A DNA stretch of 64,000 nt, from assembly GCA_019973155.2 (NCBI GenBank), contig BPQB01000024.1, forward strand, positions 124,001 to 188,000, written 5' to 3'. The notes beneath the pieces are model-generated. The model saw only the letters and a program-made list of their open reading frames with translations. It was not told the origin of the DNA and did not search any database. Shown here one piece after another: positions 35,433-46,003 of this stretch (within the stretch, counting starts at the first letter, position 1; each line of letters begins with the position of its first letter). This stretch comes from Phanerochaete sordida. Taxonomy: Eukaryota > Basidiomycota > Agaricomycetes > Polyporales > Phanerochaetaceae. The translations under genes were made by a program, and so were the position numbers.

Positions 35433-36143
35433 TTACTCGCTGGTCGCATATGCTGCGCGGTCGCGGAGGGTATCAGCCTGGACGGTCGCTTCGGGGATGG
35501 AGGTGGTGCTAGTACCATTGGTGCTCGCCTTCGATTGGACGTTGGCAAAGAGCGGCTTCACAACACCGCCGTAGAGCTTCTCGGCGCCCTGGAGTCCGAA
35601 GATTAGACGTGCTCTATGCAACGCAACGGGAGGATACTCACGCGGAAGCCAGGGAGCTGGAGCCAGATGACGAAGACGGACTTGAAAGCGAAATACCACG
35701 GGAAGTAGTAGAGGATGACGCGGAGCGCGAGGCTCTCGAGGAAGTTGAAGAAGCCGAAGACGACCCAGTACGTGAGCCACTGGACGTCATCGTTGTGCGC
35801 GGGGCTCTCGAGCGCCTTGACCGAGAGGTAGGCCGGGATCGTCCAGCCGAGGAGGTTCGAGACAGGAGACGCGAATGTGTTGAACGAGTGGAGGACGAAG
35901 AGGAGCACGACGCCGCCGAGGAAGGCGTAGCTCTTCGGGATCTGGGTGCGCTGCTCGATGGTGTTGAAGGCAGAGTACTTGGACAGCTGGAACGGTGGGG
36001 CGGTCGCGTGAGCCGCTGGCGCAGGCGGCGAGGGCGCAGGACGGGCGACGTACCTCCTTGTCGAGCTGGCCGACGTAGTAGTTGGCCTGGTTCTGCGCCT
36101 GGATGAGCGCAGGGTGCTGCTTGACGTTTTGCGCGGCAGACAT
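35433..36143 (-). CDS. YOP1: YOP1/DP1/HVA22-family ER-shaping membrane protein
   Basis: Minus-strand exons 36143-36054, 35986-35642 and 35588-35433 give 196 aa, phases 0, 0. The start MSAAQNVKQHP is followed by QLDKELSKYSAFNTIEQRTQIPKSYAFLG and paired hydrophobic hairpins (GGVVLLFVLHSFNTFA; GWTIPAYLSVKALES). Then come DDVQWLTYWVVFGFFNFLES and YFPWYFAFKSVFVIWLQLPG, the TB2/DP1/HVA22 signature. YOP1 inserts as hairpins in tubular ER and helps curve the membrane together with reticulons. A CCCAG directly before the ATG could be the acceptor of a 5'UTR intron. The gene is head to head with OST5. Confidence 0.95.
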
Positions 36144-36441
36144 CTGGGTGCGGAAAAATGCTCGTGAGACACGTCCGGCGGGCGGGCAGACCCGCTGCGC
36201 GCTGCGCGGCGCCCGGGAGCGGCGCACAGCGGGCGAGGCAGGCGGCACTCACTATGTTTTGTGCGCGAGGATAGAATACAGGGAAAAACGGAAGATGGTG
36301 GTTCGTGGAAGAGATTGAGGGGAGGGTGCGGCGGCGGGCGTGGTTGATATGGCGGCTCTGTTTGATGACGTGTGTTTGGGACCTTGACGTGCTCTCCGCG
36401 CCAGGGCTCCAGACTTGGTCGCCCACGCTCGTCTCTCCACC
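36144..36441. promoter_or_regulatory. Bidirectional promoter, YOP1 / OST5
   Basis: A gap of 298 bases between divergent start codons with no open frame of its own. No TATA box stands out. Confidence 0.5.
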
Positions 36442-36784
36442 ATGGCAGACTACGACTCCCTTGCCGTACGTGCTCTCTCTCCTCCCGTGCCTGGCACACG
36501 CTCATCCCGCCCAGTCGCTGCACAGGAACATCCCGGCCTTCAGCCCCATCGTCCCCGTGGGCCTCCTGCCCTACCTCGCCTTCGTCCTCCTGGGCGCGAC
36601 CTTTGCCCTCGCGTTCTACTACTCCACGTCAGTGCTGCGCTTCCGCTCTCCCGCAGCACCTCGCTCACACCTCCGCAGGCTTCCCAAGGCGCCCCTGCGC
36701 GAACTCGGCATCGCGGGCACCGCCAGCATCCTCGGCGGCTTCGGCGTCGTCGCGCTCTTCTGCTCAGTCGGTGTCTACGTATAG
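36442..36784 (+). CDS. OST5: Oligosaccharyltransferase subunit OST5 (TMEM258 family)
   Basis: Exons 36442-36465, 36515-36627 and 36679-36784 give 80 aa. The protein reads MADYDSLA, then FSPIVPVGLLPYLAFVLLG (first membrane helix), LPKAPLRELGIAG, and GGFGVVALFCSVGVYV (second helix and C-terminus). That is the whole length and pattern of Ost5/TMEM258, a small subunit of the ER complex that transfers the oligosaccharide to Asn during N-glycosylation. The first exon is only 24 bases long; its donor GTACGT and the phases of both introns close exactly. Confidence 0.92.
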
Positions 36785-37709
36785 AGCTACCTGGAATATA
36801 CCCCGCTCGGAAACACCATGTCTGCATCACTCGCTGGCGAGAAAAGGCGGGCATTGGAACAGAGAGCCCTGGTATTTCTCGTAACGTCATTGTGCCACGT
36901 CTCCCTCCTTTCTCACAATCCTCGGACTTTACAGAACGCTCGTCCGGACGTGATAGCCGTCGCAACGGCTTAGTTCTCCGCATAGCAAAAAGCTTTGTAA
37001 CTACGGTGTGTCTGAGGAAGGCACTAGAAGTGGACTGCTTGTGGGTCTTGTGGTGAATGGTCGAATATAATCACTGAGGTATGTGTACGTGAACGCGCCG
37101 GGGGCACCTCGACCCGTCTGTCGTGCGGCGTGGCGCCGCTATACAGACTGCGGCGCGCTCAATCCTCCCCAAACCAGCATAGCTCTGCCTGTAGCGAAGA
37201 CGAGCGCAGCGCTGGCTCCCGCCGATCCGAAAGCAATGCACCTGTGTATTGACAGGCCCGGAATTGCTTCGCCGACGACGTCTTGCGGGGTCGTTGAGTC
37301 TGTGCTACTCCCCAAGAGTAAACACGAGGGCGTATGGGCTTGAGATGTAGCAGGCATTGCTCTTTACTGAGAAACGATTCATGGCGGGTCTTCGGGGCAG
37401 TCAATGGTCAAATATTATTCCAGGAATTACGTGTACGCGAACCAGAACGTGTCGTGGACACCTCGGTCCGTCTGTAGTGTGGCGTGGCGCTGCTGTATGT
37501 GCTCCGACGCTCAATCCCCCACCCCGGCATAGCTCTGCCTTCAGCAAAGACAAGACCTGCTCTGGCCCGCGTCGATCCGACAGCAGTGCACTTGCGTATT
37601 GGCAGGTCCAAAGCTGCTATGCTGAGGTCTTGTGGGGCCGTTCGGTCTGTGCTGCGCCCTAAGAGTGAACATGACTAGGTGCATGGGGTTGGAATGTGGC
37701 AGGCATGGC
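36785..37709. other. Intergenic between convergent OST5 and RPA12
   Basis: No gene is recognised. Most of it is a two-copy tandem repeat (listed separately). Confidence 0.6.
37010..37706. repeat. Diverged tandem duplication, two units of about 346 bases
   Basis: Unit 1 (about 37010-37355) and unit 2 (about 37356-37706) share, in order, TGGTC-AATAT, GTGTACG-GAAC, CACCTCG-CCGTCTGT, GGCGTGGCG, GCATAGCTCTGCCT, GATCCGA and AGAGT-AACA. Unit 2 runs into the RPA12 stop codon, so the duplication probably involved the 3' flank of RPA12. Confidence 0.7.
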
Positions 37710-38310
37710 TTAGTTGTTGACACGCCAGCCGTGCTTGCATTTTGCGCACTGGAAGAGAATGAGATATACCTTAACAGCGTTAGGACAGGGTGTACGCACA
37801 GTGTAGAGGATCGTTGAGCCTTCATCTGCGCTACGGAGCTGCATCTCCTTCGAGTACGCCTCCATGTGCCCGCAGCTCGGGCACTTTTCTGTGACCTGGA
37901 AGCATGAACACAATTAGACGAACGTGTTATAGCGTACAGCAAAGGGACAGGGCGCACCAGCAACAACGCAGCCTCGCTGTCGTGCACCTTCGTCTGCGTC
38001 TTGCCCTTCTGCCGGAGCGCGGACGGAAAAGCGTCGGGATGCGACCGTGTCACGACCGTGATGTTCTCGTACGCTGTGCACACCGTCAGAACGTGTGTGC
38101 AGGCCAGCGCAAGTCGCACGTACAGCTCGCCGGCTCGACATGTCCGCACTGCTCACATGCGACCTCGTTCTCGTCGTCGCGCGGCAGGTTCAGGAGCGTG
38201 CCGCAGTCGGGGCAGAACAGGAGCGAACCTAAGAGATCCCGACGATGAGTGTATGCGAGCAGGACGGCGGCGGGGCGCGCACCAATTTTCTCTGCCCGCC
38301 GCTTCGACAT
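37710..38310 (-). CDS. RPA12: DNA-directed RNA polymerase I subunit RPA12 (A12.2)
   Basis: Minus-strand exons 38310-38283, 38228-38124, 38073-37958, 37895-37800 and 37748-37710 give 127 aa, the normal length. The N-terminal zinc ribbon is FCPDCG...CEQCG (residues about 14-38). The C-terminal TFIIS-type ribbon has CPSCGHMEA, QLRSADEGSTILYT (with the acidic DE hairpin needed for RNA cleavage) and CAKCKHGWRVNN. The subunit supports transcript cleavage and termination by Pol I in the nucleolus. The last intron lies just before the final CxxC. It is head to head with the aminopeptidase gene. Confidence 0.95.
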
Positions 38311-38643
38311 GGTTTTGTGCAGCAGCAGCGCGGAGAGCGCGCAGATCTCGATCGACGCACCCGTCTTCTGTAATCACATTTAGGCGCCTCGCTGGCCTCG
38401 CCAAGACTGCGTACCTTCGCCACCGACGTCGACGACCCTGAAGGCGGCGAGACGAGCGTCGGCGGCGTCGGCGGCATGACCAGGCGACATCTGTGGTCTG
38501 TGCTCGCTGCCAGCGACGCCGCGACCTCGACTTCTGCGCGCGCATGCTCACCCTCGCTATGATCACATGACCGAATCTGATAATTAGCCTCGCGCGACAC
38601 CGAGGCCCGGCTCTCTCTCTTCCCCCATCCCACCCGTGCAAGC
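38311..38643. promoter_or_regulatory. Bidirectional promoter, RPA12 / aminopeptidase
   Basis: 333 bases between divergent start codons. Open frames here are chance, GC-rich ones. No motif stands out. Confidence 0.5.
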
Positions 38644-41228
38644 ATGTCGCTGGACCCCACGACGCAGGCGAACTACACGCAGGTCGCGTCGGAGCACATT
38701 CACTTCGAGTGGACGCTCGACTTTGCGGCGCAGAACATCGCGGGCAGCGCGACGCACACGCTCGCCGTGAAGGAGGATGGCGTGCGCGAGGTCGTGTATG
38801 TGTGCGAGCGGCGAGAGGTGCAGAGCGGGTGCTGATGGTCTGTGCGCAGGTTTGACACGGCTGCGCTTGATATCGAGAAGGTCGAGGTCGATGGGCAGGC
38901 TGCAAAGGTGAGCTCGTTCGCAGCATACCGCTCTTCGACTTCTAAATTGTTTACACGCGTAGTATGAGCTTGGAGAGAAGCACGTCGTCATGGGCTCGGC
39001 CCTGCGAATTCCCCTTTCTAGCGTAGCGAAGGCAGGTTCGACGCTGAAGATTACGATCTTCTACAAAACCACGGAAGGATGCACCGCGCTTCAGTGGCTG
39101 GACAAAGAGTGCGTGATGACATGCGCAGACCGTATGTCCATGCTGAGCTTGTGTGCAAGGTAGCCAGACCCAAGGCAAGAAGCACCCGTACCTCTTCAGC
39201 CAGTGCCAGCCCATCTACGCGCGGAGTCTGACGCCATGCCAGGATACTCCGTCGATCAAGACCGTATGTGCTCTTTAGACTTCCTGCTGCACGTAGTAAT
39301 GACAACGCTCCTCGTAGACGTACTCTGCCAAGGTCGCCTCCGTCCTCCCTACCCTTCTCTCTGCCGTCCGTGTGTCGCCGCCTGCTACTGGGCCTGCGCA
39401 CGCCGGGAAGGAGATCGGCAAGGACGTCGTCGTCTACGAATACGACCAGGTGCGACCCTTGTCACACGCAGTGACCATGGCAAGTCTAACTCTACGGATC
39501 TAGCCGGTCCCCATCCCATCGTACCTCATCGCCATCGCGGCCGGCAACGTCGTGTACCGCCCCTTCCCCGCCGTCGCAGGCAAGACCTGGACGAGCGGCA
39601 TCTGGGCCGAGCCCGAGATGATCGAGGAGTGCTACTGGGAGTTCAGCGAGGACACCGGCCGCTTCCTCGCGAAGGAGGAGGAGATCGTCCCGCCGTACCG
39701 CTTCAAGGTGTACGACCTCCTCGTGCTGCCGCCGTCGTTCCCGTATGGTGGTATGGTGAGTGTATGCACGTTTTGCTTCGATCGTCGGGCTCACCTGCTC
39801 TCTTAGGAAAATGCTTGCTTGAGCTTCCTGACTCCCAGTGAGCTGCCTGACCTCGTCCGGTTTATTATCGTTCTGACGCGTGGTCGTAGCTCTCCTCGCT
39901 GGCGATCGCTCCTTGGTCGACGTCGTCGTCCACGAGCTCACGCACTCCTGGTTCGGCAACGGCGTCACGTAAGCCCTCCTCCCCTGCGTCCTCCCCCGCG
40001 CTCACCCCACGCAGACACGCGCACGCAACGCACTTCTGGCTGAACGAGGGCTGGACGACGTACATGGAGCGGCTGCTGCTCGAGAAGCTGCACGGGCCCG
40101 CCGAGCGCGGCTTCTCGTACCTGATGGGCGCGAAGGCGCTGCACGACGCGCTCAAGCTCTACGACGCGCAGCCGCGCTACCAGCGCCTCGTCATCGACTT
40201 CACGCCCGGCGAGGACCCCGACGACGCGTACAGCCGCGTGCCGTACGACAAGGGCGCGAACTTCCTGCTCCACATCGGTGCGTGCCCGCGAGCGTCGACG
40301 TTATGAGGGCGTTGCTGACGCGCCGCAGAACGCACGCTTGGCGGGCTCGACGTGTTTTTGCCCTACGTGCACGACTATGTCAGCACGTACCAGGGCAAGA
40401 GCATCACCACCGAGCAGTGGAAGGACCACTTGTACGCGTTCTTCCAGAAGACAAACCCCGAGAAGGTCAAGGCGCTCGACACTATTGACTGGCAGGTACG
40501 TCGCATCTTGGTCGGAACACAGGTAAGCGGCCGTTGACACGTCTGCAGGCGTGGTTCTACGGCGAGGGCACCGAGCTGCCGGTCAAGATGGAGTACGACA
40601 CTTCGCTCGCGCAGCAGGCTTGGGCTCTTGCGTGCGTACTGGATGTTTAGTCTTCGACCTGGTACTGAGACCGTCTGCAGTGAGCGATGGGACAAGGCCC
40701 GTTCCGCGGAGATCGCCAGCCTGGACTTCCACGAGGCCGACGTGAAGGACTTCAGCTCCAACCAAAAAGGCACGTCCGCACACCCCCGTTGCTCGCACCC
40801 ACGCTGACCGCCCCCAGTCGTCTTCCTCGAGAAGCTGCAGTCCTACGCGCCGCTGCCCGCGGCACACATCGCGCGCCTCGGCGCGCTCTACGGCCTCGCG
40901 GCGACGGCGAACGCGGAGATCCGCCTGCGCTTCTACGAGGTCGCGCTCCTCGATACGAGCGCGCCCGGCGCGCGCGCGTTCGCGCACGACGCGCTCCGCT
41001 GGGCCGTCGGCGCCGACGGCTCGCGCGTCATCAAGGGCCGCATGAAGTTCTGCCGCCCCGTGTTCCGCGCGGCGGGCGCCGTCGACCGCGACGCTGCTGT
41101 CAGCACATGGAAAGAACACAAGACGGAGTTCCACCCCATTGCGCAGAAGTTGATCGAGAAGGTGAGTGGCGGGTGCTGTGTTTGTGGGGTGGTGTGCTGA
41201 CGGGCTTCCGTAGGATTTGGGGCTGTAG
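38644..41228 (+). CDS. Leukotriene A4 hydrolase-type aminopeptidase (M1 family)
   Basis: Fourteen exons: 38644-38795, 38850-38907, 38963-39108, 39164-39263, 39318-39449, 39504-39755, 39807-39837, 39890-39968, 40015-40277, 40329-40495, 40549-40631, 40681-40769, 40818-41161 and 41214-41228; 636 aa. Landmarks: [21 protein letters not shown], the substrate motif GGMEN (278-282), the zinc site HELTHSW (His305, Glu306, His309) with third ligand Glu328 in LNEGW at the usual spacing, and a C-terminal helical LTA4H domain. Fungal members are bifunctional leucine aminopeptidase / epoxide hydrolases of the cytosol. The intron after 40769 starts with GC, not GT; only this donor keeps NQKVVFLEKL in frame. 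The last exon is 15 bases. Confidence 0.95.
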
Positions 41229-41632
41229 GGTGCTCTGGATAGGCAAAAGCAAGACCATGTACTACATAAGCAATGTAGGAAGTGTTCGAACGGCAGATTA
41301 TGCCTAGCTGCAGTGTGCGAAGCCTGCTTCCTGATGCAATGCGCTGCGAGTAGAACGAAGACTGGCTCGGCAGACGTCATCTCGACGAGTAGGTTTGAAA
41401 CTAACATTCCCATCGCAAAGCGTTTCGCCGCGTCACTAGGACTGGGGTCAGAACGTGTGTCGATTGCCCCTAAATCGTGCTCACCCTAGCGGCTGGTCGC
41501 CTTCTCTCATCCCGCCAGCTATCTGTGGTACCTACGAAGACTTGCCGCCATACTCCGAGGCAGAATGTACGTGCTCCGCGTGTAGCCGGCTTCTCTTGGG
41601 CTCAAGCTGGATCACAGAGCTGCAGGACAGAG
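41229..41632. other. Intergenic
   Basis: 3' flank of the aminopeptidase and 5' flank of the MYND gene. No gene is seen. Confidence 0.5.
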
Positions 41633-42443
41633 ATGGCACCACCAACGACCAAACTTCCGTCTTACAAGTGCGGTCGTTGCTGGAAGGAGAAAGGGCCGGA
41701 TGTGAAGCTTTCAGTCTGCGGAGGTTGCAAAGTGCTCTACTACTGTGTGAGTGGTTGAAACCCGCAGTCCTGCACGCCGACCTCCCTGACATCGGCGCAG
41801 AGCGCGGAGTGCCAGCGCGCGACTGGCCCGTCCACAAAGAGCACTGCAGCATCATCCGGACCGACACCAGCGAGAACTGGGAGGCGGTCTCCTCGCTCAA
41901 GGCCTTCATGAAGCTGCACCGCCTCATCCTGCACGTCGCCGCCGAGCTCGCGCTCGACACGGACGCCGACGCGTCGAACACCGAGCGCGCGATGCTCTGG
42001 GTCAGCGCGCGGCGCGGAAGACGGGCTGGGCCGCCACGGACGCGCGCGTCGTGCCCCTCGCCGCGCTCGGCGACGTCGTCCTGGGCGGCATCCGCCCCGC
42101 GATCGCGCGGCTCCGGCGCGACGAGCCGCGCGCGACCGGCGTCGCGGTGACGTCCGTCCAGGACGAGGAGACCGGCATGGGCTGCCCCGTGTGCACCCTC
42201 ACGGACTCGACGCGCTACCCGTACGACAAGGCCCGCTGGTGGGAGATCCTCCTGCGCATGCTCAACTCTGGGGACGATCAGGAGCTGGCGGTCAGGCGGG
42301 TAAGCTGGTGCGATGCGTACTCCTGTCCAGATTGCTGATGCGTGTGAATGGCGTAGGGGGCGGGAAGAAAGGCAAAAGATGACGAACGCGACGAGCCTGG
42401 GGAAGGGACACCGATAACGCCGCCGCTGAATCTAGGGCTGTGA
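41633..42443 (+). pseudogene. MYND-type zinc finger protein, two frameshifts
   Basis: Exon 1 (41633-41746) encodes KCGRCWKEKG...CGGCKVLYYC. After a GTGAGT intron, exon 2 starts at 41801 with SAECQRA. The finger then continues as DWPVHKEHC in a different frame (break near 41818-41822). A second break near 42015-42025 moves from the frame ending AMLWVSARRG to the one reading GWAATDARVVPLAALGDVV. Both breaks have the same sign, as if one base were missing each time. Exon 2 ends at 42299; exon 3 (42357-42443) closes in frame with a hydrophilic tail. MYND fingers bind proline-rich partners. The coding content is well kept on both sides, so sequencing error is as likely as recent gene death. Confidence 0.75.
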
Positions 42444-42661
42444 GGGGCTGGATCAATGTCCCATATACTGTATTAATATGCTCGAAGTCCTCTCATGGCA
42501 TGCGACCAACATACCGTCCTGATTCGTACCGCACTGCCCACTTGTCAAATGTTCGTAGCCCCATTTGATGAAGAAAACAAGCTGGATTGCTATGCTCGAA
42601 GTAGGACATCAAAGTCACTAATAATCCGTTAAATGCCTGACTTCGACTAGAATTCGCGGCC

Positions 42662-45317
42662 TCACGACCCGCTAGCAGGGCGCTGCGGTACTTGAAGTGG
42701 GACTATTTGGATAGACATACCTGAGCGGCCGAGCGCTATGAACTGAGATTTGGGAGTCTCAGAGGGATGTGATGTACGAGGAGCCTTGGCCGGCCGTGCC
42801 TCTGTGGTGGAGTCTGGGTTCTGCTTCGACGTTATGGCTGAGCAGACAGCGGGATCGAGCGGGGCCCTGGCAGCGCCGGTCGCGCCGCGCTGGCGCTTCG
42901 TCGAGCTTACGATGTCCATGAGCGATCGCGTACGCAGATTGTCGAAACGCGCCGATGCCATGCGCGATATGGGGTCGACAGACATACGAGACGTGCCAAT
43001 GTCGCTGACCGGCGGGATGGCCCTTTGCACTGCCGCGATATCGTCACGAGACATCTTTTGCAGCTGGTCGGAGACGATGTCGCGGTCGACCCAGCCGCTG
43101 GGATGGCCCGCAAGCAGTTTCTGAATCCTTCGTATGAGCCGCGCGGGGTCGGAGAGCTTGTCGTAGATCGAGTCCCATTCAGTCTGATCCACGAAGTTGT
43201 CCTCGTGGTCTGCGGCGCGGGAGTCCCTGAGCCGATAGAAGCAGGCCCAGAGATCAGTCCACTCGCGCATGAATGTCGTGAAGTGGGTGCTGTCCCACTC
43301 CAAATCACCTAGACCATCGGTGAGGAACTGACGCTTGTCTGGTGCCCCCATCTTCTTCACACGGATGCCGTTCCAGCGCTTGGTCTTCACTTTGGCCGAA
43401 CTGAAGAAGTCGTCGTCCAAGAGGGCGAACTGGTCGTTGTGCTTGACGAAGCGGAGCGAGCCATGAAGTAGAGACCAATAGAGGGACTCCAAGTCGTCGA
43501 CTAGCTCGTGAACCTTGTGCGGATCGTCGATCAAACGTAGAGGCATGAAATGCCAGGTAGCCTTGCGGGAGCTGAGCGACGTGTTCGCGTAGAGATACGT
43601 TTTAGCACTCACGGACGTGCCTGGAGTATCGCCATCCACTTCGGCATCGATGCGCTCAGCGTGGTCCCAGTCAATCAATGCACCGTGGATGCCGTGTGGC
43701 CCATAGCACCAGCGCATGTTGGCCCAAGTGATGTCCCGGTGCATCAGCTCTCCCGCATTGTATGCCTGCCTGATCGCTGCGAAGTTTGTAGGCGTCAGTT
43801 GGTATAGGACGCTGCAAGGGCGAGGGCATGTACCTGTCACGATGTCGCGGACGACTCTCAGCAGTTCACGCGAGTTCCTCAGCTGTTCTAGGGGCAAAGC
43901 GATATCCTCGAGGATCCGGTAGTGGACAAACCTCCTCGATTTCGGCCTGGGGGTTGGTAACGACTGAGGATCGTGCCCAGCGGGGTCTATCTTCGCGAAG
44001 ACCAGGTCCTGGGTCGCCGTACTCTGTGGCGGATCCCCAGAGCTGTCGGCGATGTCACCGCCACAGACGAGCCTCGGGACATACTCGACGCACTCTGACT
44101 CCAGGCGGTCGTAGGCCATACGTTCCGAGAGACAGTGCTCGTAATCAGGGCGCCATGCGTCCTTCAGAATGCGAAGCTTGGTGTCTACGAGGTCGTAGGC
44201 CACATAAACCCGAGTACCTCTCCCTAGGGGAGAGTGCGCCGTGTAGAAAGGCCGAGAGATGAGACACTGGCGGACACGGCCCTGAGCCTTATCGTCGGGG
44301 ACATCCACTCGGTAAACCGGCCAGGTAAGGTCCTTGCTCGCGTGTACGCCAGAAAAGATCTCTTGGCCTTGGTCTTGATATTGAATCTCGTACTGCCTGA
44401 TGGCGCTATGGAGGAGCGTTCGTCTTGCCTCTCCATCCTGCTCTGTGGTCAGGTCGAAGCCCTGTTGCTGTCGGTTTGCACGCGAGTAAGCCCACAGGAG
44501 ACGATATAGCCAAGGCTCCGTGATGGGGTCGAAACCTTCGCTGACGATAGCACCGGCACGATCCCAGCGAACCAGGTGTGCCTTGTCTTCGCTGATAATC
44601 GCATGCCAGAGGAAGACGCGATGCTGACGCTCGAAGTGCTTTCGAGAGGATGCAGCTAGCTGCCCGAGGCTGATGCTTACTTCCCGCATCTCAGCGGCGT
44701 CCGATGATTCATCGTCGCAGCGGAATGGGAAGACAAGGTCGTGATGTTCCAAATCGCAGGTGATGTCAGTCGCGTGGGAGTGGGTGGAAGTGACTGTCAC
44801 GGGGATAGACTGGGTTTGCGGAGCCTGCAAAGAAGCGGGGCGCGATTGCGCAGTATGTTTGGAGCTGGAATGCGACTGCCGCTGAGGGGGATAGAAATGG
44901 AGCACGAGGTCTGCTTGGTGGATAGAGTGGCGTTTAGGGTCGGCGTCGATGGTCATGTCGTTGGACAGGATGTTACGAAGCGCGTCGACGATCTGAAAGC
45001 TAAGCGTAAGTCACATCTCCAGCGACAAGAAGTGATAGCTGGCTGTGACGTGCCCAAGGTTCGCGGATCTCTGACTGTACGCTAGTCGACTGCGCAGCCT
45101 TGTCCCCGAGGTGCTTGACTTCGCTGTCGGGTACTTGCAGCGCGGGAAAGAATTTGTCGAACATTTCCTGCAAGGGGATGAAGCCATGCCAGTGTCCTTG
45201 CATGTCTTCGTCGAGGGCGACGAAGTCACCGACGTCGCTGTTCTCGGCCGACATATTGTATTCCGGGCAGAACTTCCCGTAGACGGGTGGACGCGATGGC
45301 ACTTGTGGGCTTGACAT
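42662..45317 (-). CDS. FunK1 fungal-type protein kinase, type II (pair 3)
   Basis: Minus-strand exons 45317-45054, 44992-43834, 43776-43613 and 43561-42662 give 828 aa. Parts: FCPEYN, HWHGFIPLQEMFDKFFPA; ATDITCDLEHHDL; QHRVFLWHAII; RWDRAGAIVSEGFDP; GRGTRVYVAYD with ILKDAWRPDY; HRDITWANMRW (HRD at 487-489, a normal Arg unlike the other type II genes); LIDWDHAE; ATWHFMPLRL. The first donor is GC (TGG then GCACGT) where relatives have GTACGT. Introns 2 and 3 are 57 and 51 bases and contain no in-frame stop, so the genomic frame is open from 44956 to 42662. It is head to head with the type I gene at 46004. Confidence 0.88.
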
Positions 45318-46003
45318 CTCGATGATTGAAGTGAAACAAGGGGCTTTAGTGATGAGAGGAGGCTATGGTCTGCAGATGCCCTGCTCTTATGCGGAAGCGC
45401 CACTCGTGTGGCGACCCGTCTCCCGACTGCGTTTACAAGGTAACGCAAGCTCTGCCGCGCGTTCATCAGGCAATACACGCAATTGTAGTGTAAAACCACA
45501 CACCTGAACAATAAGGACACCGCTCAGGTCTCGTATGCGCGACGCGAACGATGCATTGCTGCCCCTAGGCCTTGACCACACCATGCCAAGGGCCCAAGCC
45601 TCACGAGAGCACAAGACCATCATGCTGCATAACCTAGTTGACATCGCTGAAGAGATTGTAACGCCTAGTTCAGAGTATCGAAACGTTGAGAGTCGTTGTG
45701 GCCGAAGTTGAGAGGCAAGCCAGCTGCCGGCCGGGACCACGGTTTGCGCGCTCCAACCAATATGGACCGAACCTTTTGTCTTTCTTCCCAACACCCTGTG
45801 CATCTCGTCGAAATCTCTCCGTCCCCGCTCTTGTTTACGAACTTATTCCGATGTTGTTCCTTCTTGTTCACGTACGCAAACGTCAGTCTGAGAACCCATG
45901 CTTGGCCCTGGCCCGACCTAGGCTCTCTTCACCTGCCGTCCCGCTTTGCCCACCCTCCTCAACGCGCTGTACATCCCAATCCTCGCCCAACCGCTAGCCA
46001 TCT
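45318..46003. promoter_or_regulatory. Shared bidirectional promoter region, kinase pair 3
   Basis: 686 bases. A TATA-like CATAAGAG (minus strand) is at 45384-45391, about 70 bases before the type II ATG. An inverted repeat GCGCCACTCGTGTGGCGAC lies at 45397-45415. A diverged copy of about 45395-45750 sits at 57756-58045 with no gene attached. The type I element is not clear here; TTATT...TTGTT near 45843 may be a degenerate form. Confidence 0.5.

Noticed and set aside
35603..36523. 306-codon minus-strand open frame covering YOP1 and its promoter
   Set aside because: It reads through two YOP1 introns and the OST5 upstream region; only the parts that are YOP1 exons show conserved sequence.
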